This document shows positions 8,631-17,522 of a DNA stretch of 18,507 nucleotides, piece by piece; position 1 is the stretch's first letter; every line of letters begins with the position of its first letter. The notes beneath the pieces are model-generated. The model saw only the letters and a program-made list of their open reading frames with translations, did not search any database and was not told the DNA's origin. Origin of the DNA: Beroe ovata (Eukaryota; Ctenophora; Nuda; Beroida; Beroidae); NCBI GenBank assembly GCA_946803715.1, contig CAMPET010000367.1, positions 1 through 18,507 of the forward strand. The letters are read 5' to 3'. Made by a program: the position numbers and the translations under genes.

Positions 8631-9350
8631 ATTTAGTATCTAATGATTCATGGCTTTTCGATTTAGATATAGGTACCCCGACTGATAACATTACTTATTA
8701 ACATTATTACTTTGCCATACATGCAGGAGCTTTGTTTTTATAAGTAAATTGATGCTATTGATTAGTAGTGTAAACAATTTACATCGATGTACATTATACC
8801 ATGTATAAATGAAAAGTAAACATCCAAATTTTGCTTGTTGACAGCGCAAATTTGACCTCGCCTGCATTCTGCAACATTCTCGAATTATTAACTTTGTCTC
8901 AATACCTAATAACACTCTTAGTGTGTGTGTGTGTGTATTGTGTACACTATACAATGTCCACTGTTCTCTAATGTATTGAATGTACATTATACATTGTACA
9001 TCACATTCTACACGACGCCGCACTATAGATTTAACGATTTCCATTGAAACATTGCGCTGTACATTCCTTCCTTATACTATACACAATATGATTCAATGCA
9101 GTGTCTCAATGTAGTGACAGGGAGTGACAACTCACGTCCTCTATACGCCAATTTCCAATATGACAGAGTCGCAATTCTCTCTCTCTATCGATTATCTACT
9201 GTAATATTGTTCCACATTATATGGGCATGACTCGCCGTACAGTGTACAATGATGTACAGTGTACATTGTAATATGATGTTCACATCAATACAGTATAGTG
9301 TACATCATAGCTCCACTCTTACCACTTTGCACGTGCAGATAGCGCGCAAC
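8631..9350 (+). promoter_or_regulatory. Hyccin-ADRM1 intergenic region with TGTACA cluster
   Basis: The region has no coding sequence. The palindromic hexamer TGTACA occurs nine times, starting at 8788, 8941, 8981, 8995, 9058, 9243, 9253, 9260 and 9299. Related ATACA/TATAC and GTACA variants lie between, and there is a short GT run at 8921-8936. Placement just upstream of ADRM1 suggests promoter or 5' leader function. A YAG ending at 9338 could be an acceptor for a 5' UTR intron. Confidence 0.5.
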
Positions 9351-10274
9351 ATGGCTCTTCCCCTCTTCGGAGAACAGCAGCAGAAAACCACGAAGAACCT
9401 GATCGAGTTCAAGGCGGGCAAGATGACACAGAAAGGGAAGATGGTACACCCGGATACCCGCAAGGGCCTGGTATACGTGTACAAGAGTGACGATAGTTTG
9501 ACTCACTTCTGCTGGAAGGACCGGTCAACTGGTGAAGTTGTTGATGATCTCATCATTTTCCCGGATGACGCGGATTTCTCGCGGGTGAAGCAGTGTACGA
9601 CTGGTCGTGTCTATATCATGAAGTTCAGGTCCTCTAACAGAAGGTTTTTCTGTTGGATGCAGGAGCCCAAGGAGGATAAGGATGAGGAGTACTGTAAGAA
9701 AGTGAATGAGATCCTGAACGGGCCCTCTTCTGCTACAGACGAGACTACCCCAGCTGCCCCCACCCCTACAGCTGCCCCAGCTGCAGCGGACCTTGCCAAC
9801 ATGGACCAGAGCCAGCTGATGAGCATGCTCGCCGGGGCCACTCCGTCTCGGTCAAATGGTGGGACACCGGTGTCTGTGGCAGCGCTACAGAACATCCTCA
9901 ACACCCTCCCTGGGGCACCGGCCCCCGACACTGTGACACCTGCCAATGTGATCAGCAGGGAGGCTATCGACACCCTCCTCCAGTCACCAGAGACGGTTGC
10001 TAAGTTACAGCAGCATCTTCCTGAGGCGCTCAGGGGAGACAAGGAAACACTCAAACAAACGCTCAACTCTCCTCAATTCCAGCAGGGGCTGCAGCTGTTC
10101 AGCAGTGCATTCAAATCAGGGCAGCTGGCCCCCCTTATGAAGAGCCTGGGGTTCACTGATAGTGCGGGTAATGCGGCAGCGGGTGGCGATTTTGAGGCAT
10201 TTGTTAGGGCAGTGGCGGATGCCACTAAGGAGGCTGACAAAGATGAAGCTGATGAGGATATGGCTCTAGATTAG
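9351..10274 (+). CDS. ADRM1: ADRM1/Rpn13, proteasomal ubiquitin receptor
   Basis: The 307-residue product is a complete Rpn13. The N-terminal Pru domain (about residues 13-125) binds ubiquitin and the base subunit Rpn2. The residues known to contact ubiquitin in the human protein are all kept, here Leu50, Phe70, Asp72, Asp73 and Phe92 (in DDSLTHFCW, IIFPDD and YIMKF). After an Ala/Pro/Thr linker comes a DEUBAD domain (about 200-290, with SPQFQQGLQLFSSAF and SGQLAPLMKSLGF), which recruits and activates the deubiquitinase UCH37/UCHL5. The acidic C-terminus ends DEDMALD, like the family's Rpn2-binding tail. Start: ATG 9351 (context CAACATGGC) gives the family-like N-terminus. An in-frame ATG at 9249 would add 34 low-complexity residues from the TGTACA repeat zone and is rejected. 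The linker is shorter than in vertebrates (total about 407 there). The gene is a single exon. Confidence 0.96.
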   Translation: MALPLFGEQQQKTTKNLIEFKAGKMTQKGKMVHPDTRKGLVYVYKSDDSLTHFCWKDRSTGEVVDDLIIFPDDADFSRVKQCTTGRVYIMKFRSSNRRFFCWMQEPKEDKDEEYCKKVNEILNGPSSATDETTPAAPTPTAAPAAADLANMDQSQLMSMLAGATPSRSNGGTPVSVAALQNILNTLPGAPAPDTVTPANVISREAIDTLLQSPETVAKLQQHLPEALRGDKETLKQTLNSPQFQQGLQLFSSAFKSGQLAPLMKSLGFTDSAGNAAAGGDFEAFVRAVADATKEADKDEADEDMALD

Positions 10275-10926
10275 AGACATTATTGAGACACTGGTACAGT
10301 GCTACACGGTCTATAGAGACAGAGAGACTGTCAAATAGTGATTATTCCTAGAGAAGAGTCTGAAGATTAAAACTGTCAGGGGGCGTATTTTTTAAGATGT
10401 TTTTCTTCTCCCAAATTGTGTCGATTTGAAGTTAACGTATTTTGCTAGTGTTCTGTGTATAAGATGTTTTATAGACTGTATCAGTGTTTCTTGCATTTGT
10501 ATTTTGTCTTTTTAAGATATATATCCTCTAATCTTGCCGTCGTAAAATCCCAAAAATGATGTCGCTAATGCACTAATGATATTAAAATATCTTTATTCTA
10601 TTTGATTCTTCGCGAGCTGTAGACTCCATGAATGCGTTTCTGTATCGAAATATTTGCATTCCACAACCTACCAAAAGTTGGCTGTGTTTCCTGTTAATTA
10701 TCCTGAAAAGTATCAGTTATCAACTGACTATTGTTTTGGACTGACTATCGCAATATTCACAGGAATGTCATGATATGAAGTCGTAAAACTACTGACGTTA
10801 CAGATTGCCTCAGAGGATGCCATCATTGCTAATACAACATTCCTGAGATTTTAAACCCCTGTAAACAGGGAGTGAATGAGACACTTGTACCAGATTTATC
10901 AGTAGAGATTCATCATTCACCGGGAC
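10275..10926 (+). other. ADRM1 3' UTR and ABHD18 upstream region
   Basis: This 650-nt stretch has no coding signal. Its first part should be the ADRM1 3' UTR. The remainder, AT-rich, should hold the ABHD18 promoter and leader. An acceptor-like ATTTATCAG ends at 10902, 24 nt before the ABHD18 ATG. I see no clear TATA box. Confidence 0.5.
10366..10371 (+). terminator. Candidate polyadenylation signal of ADRM1 (ATTAAA)
   Basis: ATTAAA lies 92 nt past the ADRM1 stop and is followed by T-rich sequence. A second ATTAAA at 10581-10586, before CTTTATTCTATTTG, is an alternative. Confidence 0.4.
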
Positions 10927-12538
10927 ATGTCACTAGTTGACAAGGTTGTCAAGAGAGTCCTGTTGACAAGCCTATTCAATGACGGTTGGGGTGATCAGGA
11001 AACTTTCATCAAGCTACTCCAACTCCGACAGTCATATAAAGGCGGTGTGTCTGCCTATGAGTCCGCCTCACTCCACTTTAAACTGACAGAACTCAAGAAA
11101 ACCTCCAAGTATGTACGGAATTACACGGGATCGTTCATTTCACCACTATGTTCCGAGTCCCCTGACCTACTACCGGAGGAATCACAGACATGTCGGTTCC
11201 TGCTGACACTCCCTTCTGAGTGGCGATCGTCCCGCAACAGGAGGGTGTGCCTCCACTACGCCGCCACGGGCGACCACTCGTTCTGGCGGAGATACCGGTT
11301 CCTGGCGCACCCCCTCGCCAAGGATTATAACATCGGATCCGTCATTGTGGAGAACCCATTTTACGGAACTCGGAAACCTCGCAACCAAGTACGGTCAGGA
11401 ATCAGATACGTCTCGGACTTGTTCACGATGGGATCTGCGCTTGTTGTTGAGGCTGATTTTCTCCTCAACTGGCTACAAAACCAGGTATGTTTATTGTTCA
11501 TGTTTGAAACATATTGTGTTTGAATTAGGTGACTCAGGTCTGTATCTCATGCGATACAAGGGAGTAGGTTGAGTCAAGAGCAATACATTTGTTTGCGTCA
11601 GATTCCACACATTTGCACAAGTACATGGTTAATTAGAACTCAAATGTACGTTGAGAGGCATCAGCCGTGTGTGTGTGTGTATGTCTAATCACTCTCTTAG
11701 TCTCTTTCTGTCTAGTCAAATATAATGGTCTAGTCAAACATGACAAGCTCCAAATCAATCCCTCCATTTATGTCCCATGATAATCATATTCCATTCCCAG
11801 GGGTATAACAAGTTGGGGATATCGGGTGTATCGTTGGGTGGCCACAACGCCTCCCTCGCCTCAGCCGTGTGGCGAGGCCCGCTCGCCACCGTGCCTTGTC
11901 TCTCCTGGAGCACTGCCGCCCACTCGTTCAGCGAGGGTATCATATCGAGTGCATGCATGTGGGACGTGCTGCAGGACCAGCTTTCCCCGTCCAAGATACA
12001 GGAGATCAGGGAGGTGATTCAGAAAACAGACACTGAAATACAGGAGATACTGGAACAGAGATATGGGGTTGTCGGGGACACGAGTGTGCCAAACAGCAAC
12101 AACACGACTGCAGCTAGCAAGCAGGGGGGACGGGTAATGAACTCCCAGTATCTGTCCACTCTGTCCAGCAGTCTCAGCTCGTCCACCTCCATCCTGTCCA
12201 CCTCATCACGGACTAACCCGGACAAGATGACTGTCCTGTACATGAGATTGCTCATGGACGAGTTCTCCAATCTCAAACACTATCCGCCCCTAGTTTGCCC
12301 TGAGGCAGCAGTTGTGGTTGTAGCGAAATCTGATCTGTATGTCACGAGACCGCAGGACGATGATATGATCCAGGATATCACTGAGATTTGGCCCGGGTGT
12401 GAGGTTAGGGTTGTGAATGGGGGTCACATTTCATCCTATCTCACGCATAACCATACGTTTAGGAAAGCGATTAATGATGCGTTTGATAAACTTGATGTAT
12501 GGCTAGGTCATAGGAAGACTAACAATACTTCATGTTAA
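10927..12538 (+). CDS. ABHD18: ABHD18 (DUF2048) alpha/beta hydrolase-fold protein, two exons
   Basis: The CDS is 10927-11484 joined to 11801-12538, 431 residues. The exons join in phase 0 at ...NWLQNQ|GYNKLG..., with a CAG|GTATGT donor and a TTCCATTCCCAG acceptor. Family landmarks: RVLLTSLFNDGWG near the start, VCLHYAATGDHSFWRR, VENPFYGTRKP..QVRS and LFTMGSALVVE. The nucleophile elbow GVSLGG places Ser197 in exon 2. VVAKSDLYVTRP gives a candidate acid, Asp364, and WPGCEVRVVNGGHIS gives His395, so the catalytic triad looks intact. The segment about 245-325 is Ser/Thr/Asn-rich and variable, as in relatives. ABHD18 has been reported as mitochondrial and linked to cardiolipin metabolism, and the substrate here is inferred at most. 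Its N-terminal helix with Lys/Arg could serve targeting. The start at 10927 fits the animal N-terminus. This is the only gene here with a certain coding intron. Confidence 0.95.
11485..11800 (+). other. Intron 1 of ABHD18 (GT-AG, 316 nt)
   Basis: The donor CAG|GTATGT and the pyrimidine-rich acceptor ATATTCCATTCCCAG|GGG are both strong. The protein family alignment runs without gap across the junction. The intron carries a short (GT)n run near 11668-11680. Reading through the donor would stop 12 codons into the intron. Confidence 0.95.
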
Positions 12539-12828
12539 ATGTTATTGTATGGTTATGATTTCTAAGCCAGTTCCTATCATTTTTGATAGGTTTAACTAGT
12601 AGTCCATGGCAGTTATACCTAATTGCTTGATAATGATGTTAGGAATTATCCATTGTATTGGGTATATATGCCATGTATTAGTCAGGACTTTTAGTCAATG
12701 GAGTTATATAGGACTCATATTATACAATGGGAAATGTTGGGAAATAGTAAATCGTTTTGTACAAGACGTCGTGGTGTTATAAATTCCGTAGATTTTAGTT
12801 AATGTTATTGTTTGTTACAGTATACCCT

Positions 12829-12888
12829 CTACGATGTAAGTATGCTACAGTGTAAGTATGCTACGATGTAAGTATGCTAGTAAGTATG
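12829..12888 (+). repeat. 16-bp tandem repeat containing splice-donor-like GTAAGTAT
   Basis: Three units of CTACGATGTAAGTATG (the second with AG for GA) and a fourth shortened by 4 nt lie in the ABHD18 3' UTR, about 290 nt past the stop. Each contains GTAAGTAT, an ideal match to the U1 snRNA-complementary donor sequence. Confidence 0.85.
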
Positions 12889-13009
12889 CTACGGCTAGGA
12901 TTTCAGCCATTGTTTGGAGTTCAAACGAGTGTTGTGATGGTATGGATGATTTAATATGATCTATAATATCTATAGCAATGCCTGCTAGAATAGAATATAC
13001 CAATGCCTA

Positions 13010-13015
13010 AATAAA
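13010..13015 (+). terminator. Polyadenylation signal of ABHD18 (AATAAA)
   Basis: A canonical AATAAA in CCTAAATAAAAGACTGG lies 472 nt after the stop. It is the first exact match downstream of ABHD18. Confidence 0.6.
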
Positions 13016-13559
13016 AGACTGGTAGCCACAACCAGTAGACCGGTCCTAACACTGTACTCTAATAGAGCAATTACCAGTACCTATAGACTGTGGGAGAAGT
13101 GTTGTTTAAAATCCTATCTTAGCGCATGCGGCTTGTTTATATCATTTGTTATCACTTACTTATCAACACTAGTATACATCTGTTGGAATACACTGCCATT
13201 CATAGTGTGTTTTTACAAAGTGTATCTTCAAAACAGGATAAACTTGCACAGTGAAAAGCGATCACGTGTTTCATAGTTTTCAGTTGTTATGTGTTACGTA
13301 GACCGTATCTGTATTCATGATATTTATAAGGCTCCGGAAATCGCACTGTGTCGACCACAATCATACGAGCCGTAAACCGATAATCCAATATTTACAGATA
13401 AACTGAAAGTAACAGTTTCCCGATGTTTGATATAATGCGAACTGTTTTTGTCAGAATTGAATACTGAATTTCGTTCTTAAAACCGTCTTTTATATTTTGT
13501 GTGGAATCGGATCAAGTTACAATACTCAAACGGTTTAAACAGCTGTGAAAATCAGTGAC
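13016..13559. other. Gene-less stretch downstream of ABHD18
   Basis: Unique AT-rich DNA. I see no coding frame, RNA gene or repeat that I can support. Confidence 0.5.
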
Positions 13560-13812
13560 GGTTTGATGTGTCGGAGTGGGAAAATCAAGTCGCATTCATC
13601 CACTATTGCGTCAAACGCGGCGACAATTTACCGTAACAAGGCCCCTAATTTCCGCGCACGCGAGTACATATAGTGATTTTGTAGATTCTTCAAAAATGCG
13701 ATGATCATTATAGGGGTTACCTGTCGTAAAATCACTTACGAATCCTTTCGTTTATAGTTTTTCTAGTTGCGCGTCGGTGATCACTGCAGAAAAACCGCTT
13801 GATAGGTAAGTT
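13560..13812 (+). promoter_or_regulatory. CpG-enriched patch ending in a donor-like site, possible distal promoter/first exon
   Basis: CpG dinucleotides are locally dense (GCGTCAAACGCGGCGAC, TTTCCGCGCACGCGAG, TTGCGCGTCGGTG) compared with the flanks. The patch ends in CTTGATAG|GTAAGTTAG, a strong donor match at 13807. No coding frame links to it. One reading is a noncoding first exon of the + strand gene whose exon begins at 17523. This is inference only. Confidence 0.25.
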
Positions 13813-16713
13813 AGAATAATTTCATCCTTGAAATACAGCTTAGTTCAGCGAACCAATTTGCCCTTCCATAGCACAAGGCAAGCATTTATTAATTAATTTT
13901 AATGGAAGTTGTCACTCTATCTTTCCATTTTGCCAAGTAATAACCGTCATGTAATATGCATTAAGTAGTTCAAGGAGGCGCGAAAACTTGATTCAGAACA
14001 GGTACATGCTTCAGTGGAATTGGTTGTAATTGAGTGTTGAGACCAGATTTAAACCTCGGATTCAACACCTGCCGAATATGGGCAGACGTATGGTGAAGCG
14101 TTATGGTACTTATTCTACTGTCGTCTTCCCCTTGCTTCTGAGTGCTGTCAGAATATCACTGTTTTTACAGATTACAGGAATGTAAACTCAGATAGGAAAC
14201 GCTTCTTACTGTTTCTTTCATTTCCCAACAGAAACAGCTTTATGATGACAGTTTTTCATGTTTGCAACTGGTACAATAGATGTGAGCATTCTAAACACAA
14301 GACAAGCATCCATTCTGCAATGCACCTGACCACTTACCGCTCAGATTTAACTGTTGTTGTTTATGAGAAGCTGTAATTTCATGGATTATTATTTGTCTGT
14401 GAAGTTGGTCGGAATTATGTTTCCACAAATGACTTAATTAACTCGTATAATCTAGCTTTCTGTATGCTGAACAGGTTTACTAACTCCCCCTTCTTTACTC
14501 AAGATACTTAGCGTAGAGAATTTGCCTTACTAAAATCAACATCATATCTATCTGTTTAGATCTCTGAACAGCTCTTCCAAAGACACAGACCAGGAGCACA
14601 TGTCTGATGTCCCTGCATCTCTTGTTTGCATATAGGTATCCGTGATGTATTCTAATTCCACACTCCGAGCTGTGGAGTGGATGACTATAACAGTGCCACA
14701 GTGTCTTGTTGTGCGAAATAGCTTGTGCTCGTTATCAATTGAGGTGTCAGAAGCTACGCTGCAAGTGAGATAGTGTTCTACGTTCGAGCAAAGTGAGCTG
14801 TACTCACATTCACTAACGCCTCATCTCGGATAAGAGCCGTCGATAGCACTATTGTGCAGCTATCATATTGTCTAGCTATCAGTGTAAGAATCATCAATGT
14901 AAGTAACCACGGTTTTCCGATAGGTGGTGGTCAGGGATTTCTGTGCCTTGGCGAAGCACACCAAACCTTTGTAAGTCTCATCACAAGTTTGTTATTGTCC
15001 AGCCAGAACTTATGTCCTATATTGTCTATTATTGAGTAGGAATAAGTATACCCTGTCTAGAAATCTAGCATCAATTAGGCTACCAATGTCCATTATATAT
15101 AGCATAATACCTACAACCCATACTCTTATATGCGAGTATAGAGAGATAATTATACTACTTACTGTCGATATACTGCTCGAGCATCAAGCTCACATCGGAT
15201 GAAGCTCCGTTCACCACCCGTGTATGCCTGTTCGTGCCTTACTGTGCCTAGGTAGTGTAGGTTACACGCATTTTCCCGCTTTATTATGAAGGAGTAAGTT
15301 ATTATGAAGGAGTAAGTTAATATGAAGGAGCAATGGACCGATGAAATTATGCCTCACCATGATCACTCATCAGGAACAATACCCTGGCGTTGTCGTAAGC
15401 TATCGTACATTCGTAGTAAATATGTGATGGCCAGTTTATCCCCTGGGTTTTACATATCAGGTGTGTTACAATAGCAGACTAGTGATCTGTTGTAAATAGG
15501 GCCTAGCCATCCTCATGAAGTGAGCTCTGTTGAGCTCTATTGAGCCATGTTACGATTCTCATCCTATGAGCATACATCCACGCACACACTCTTTCCTCTC
15601 AATCTATTCTCAAACTATTGAGGTTTCTGAACTGCTATCTGCATCATCTCCTCCTAAAACAAGAGATTTGATTTCTCTTTGCAAGATTGACATTTTCCTT
15701 CTCTTGTCTCAGACATTTCTATGAAATCGGTCACCGATCTTACTCCATATCAATTATGGTATGGATTTATCATAATACTATAAAACTATACCTACCTACC
15801 TACCCAATATTACCATATTTCAATCACATGGAACCCAGGCCTGTTCAGGACTGTTGGAGTTATTACTGATCTCAGCTAATGAACTATCCCCCACGCGTTT
15901 TTACACAAAATAATGAATACCGCTGTGTAGGTATATTTGCTTTTATTAAAATAAAACCATGGCCCATGCTTGCTTTTGATATACCAGAACATCGTTCACC
16001 CTGAAATTCTGGACCCCATACTAAATCATGTCAGGTATGCCACCCTTCAATTCTCATAAAAGTTCCCTTAATCTTTAATCGCCTTGCATTCCCGACTTCA
16101 AAGTGTATGCATTTGACAATAATTTCAATTTCCCGCTCCGATTCTCACAATAAGCCGTGGATGAGTGCACGTGTACATTGCACACTGTGACTGTTCTGCA
16201 ATTTATCCATTTTCAAATTTGTATAATATGATTACACATTTGTGACGTATTACAAGCATCATCAGGCTGCCCTGTGTGAACTGTGTGTGTATCAGTGTCT
16301 GTCACTCGTTTGGAATAGTTCTGAGAGTTGTGTTGACTGTTGGTGTATATTTGATTTGATGCAATCTGGATTCTCCATATCAAGGTAACATCGCGACTAC
16401 GATCTGTGATTTGAAATTTTGGCATGACTCCAAGTGGAAGCTGACTGAGTATAATTACTCAAATCGCTGAAGATGTTTTTGCAGCTAATTTGTCGCTTTG
16501 AGGGTGGAAAAATCCCCAAGATTTGAGAAAACTGCAATCTCCACCTCAAGTTTGCGGGAAGAGAGTAATATTCCGTGGCAAGGTTTCGCAAGTGACCAAT
16601 TTGACCCAATTCTCGTGCCATATCCCCCATAGTAGCAAGATGTTGCAAAACACAATGGACCGTGTGCAGTTGCCCGAGATATCCACTCGCAGAGCGCTGT
16701 TACTTGAGTGTTG
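13813..16713. other. Gene-less stretch, possible long intron
   Basis: The longest open frames are 60-94 codons and have neither domain resemblance nor consistent splice borders. I see no tRNA or other structured RNA gene. The stretch contains a short tandem repeat at 15283-15336. It could be intergenic or an intron of the gene ending near 18232. Confidence 0.5.
15283..15336. repeat. 18-bp tandem repeat, three copies
   Basis: Two exact copies of ATTATGAAGGAGTAAGTT are followed by a diverged third, AATATGAAGGAGCAATGG. No function is apparent. Confidence 0.85.
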
Positions 16714-16982
16714 AAATAGTCGAGTTGAATCATTGCTCTCTCTACTTGTATAATTCTCTTGCTGATCAAAACTCTCGTTTATTTTGACCACCGTGTCTAT
16801 TATACATAGAATATGTGGTCTCGGTGAAACTCATGGTTGAGAGGTTCAGGGGTTGGATAGATCACGTTGAATTTAAATTGAAAGATGCAGTTAGTAAGAG
16901 TGAGTGAGCTTTATCCATAGTAATAGCCTCCTTTATCCATAGCCTCCTTTCTGTTTCTTCAGCTGTTTCAGCTGAGCCCCTC
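16714..16982. repeat. 269-bp direct repeat, copy 1
   Basis: This block recurs at 17166-17434 with a constant offset of 452 bp and no indels. I count about nine mismatches (about 97% identity), clustered in two small patches around 16790-16794 and 16865-16873. It has no open coding frame. It contains an internal repeat of TTTATCCATAG...CCTCC and ends near a TTTCAGCTGAGCCCCTC motif. Confidence 0.93.
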
Positions 16983-17163
16983 TATGGTGGATCAGGAGGC
17001 TCACCTGGAATTTTATCTCTGAAAAATGGAATTTGACCCTTCTGCTCCGCACGTGGATCACAGGGCTCATCTTAGGTGAGCCTTCTGATCCACGTGGCGC
17101 TTCTCTGGGGTCAAGTCAAAATTCGATGATCACTCAAATCCAATTTGACCCCAGGGAAGCGCA
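16983..17163. repeat. Foldback segment with three to four related inverted arms
   Basis: GTGGATCAGGAGGCTCACCT (16988-17007) is the reverse complement of 17074-17093 with one mismatch. The arm at 17050-17071 pairs with 17075-17096 (19 of 22), leaving a 3-nt loop. GCGCTTCTCTGGGGTCAA (17097-17114) pairs with 17145-17162 (17 of 18). It has no coding capacity. The pattern is that of a nested or degenerate foldback MITE, but I see no clear outer terminal repeat or target-site duplication. It ends at a single N (17164). Confidence 0.75.
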
Positions 17164-17165
17164 NA

Positions 17166-17434
17166 AAATCGTCGAGTTGAATCATTGCTCTCTCTACTTG
17201 TACAATTCTCTTGCTGATCAAAACTCTCGTTTATTTTGATCTGCGTGTCTATTATACATAGAATATGTGGTCTCGGTGAAACTCATGGTTGAGAGGTTCA
17301 GGGGTTGGATAGATGATATTGAGTTTAAATTGAAAGATGCAGTTAGTAAGAGTGAGTGAGCTTTATCCATAGTAATAGCCTCCTTTATCCATAGCCTCCT
17401 TTCTGTTTCTTCAGCTGTTTCAGCTGAGCCCCTC
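17166..17434. repeat. 269-bp direct repeat, copy 2
   Basis: This is the second copy of the block at 16714-16982. Its identity begins 2 nt after the N at 17164, so it may be a second allele or contig end rather than a true tandem copy. Confidence 0.93.
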
Positions 17435-17522
17435 CTATAATTTTTGGACTTTTCTGAATCTAACTTAATATAATTGATGTTCGAATGCAATGGGTAGATT
17501 GATGACACCACTCTATTTTCAG

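Noticed and set aside
9249-9350. 34-residue N-terminal extension of ADRM1
   Set aside because: It is translated from the TGTACA-rich leader. The Rpn13 family begins near MALPLF, and the ATG at 9351 has the better context.
9611-10066. 151-codon minus-strand frame opposite ADRM1
   Set aside because: It is a shadow of the Ala/Pro-rich linker and DEUBAD coding sequence; its Ser/Ala/Gly-rich product is an antisense artefact.
14854-15039. 61-codon frame with a GFPIGGGQGF motif
   Set aside because: The glycine-rich motif looks suggestive but has no matching domain and no flanking splice pattern; it is too short to support.
16485-16791. Overlapping minus-strand frames of 81-94 codons next to the 269-bp repeat
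   Set aside because: No domain signal; they run into the repeat copy, whose second copy does not preserve a coding frame.
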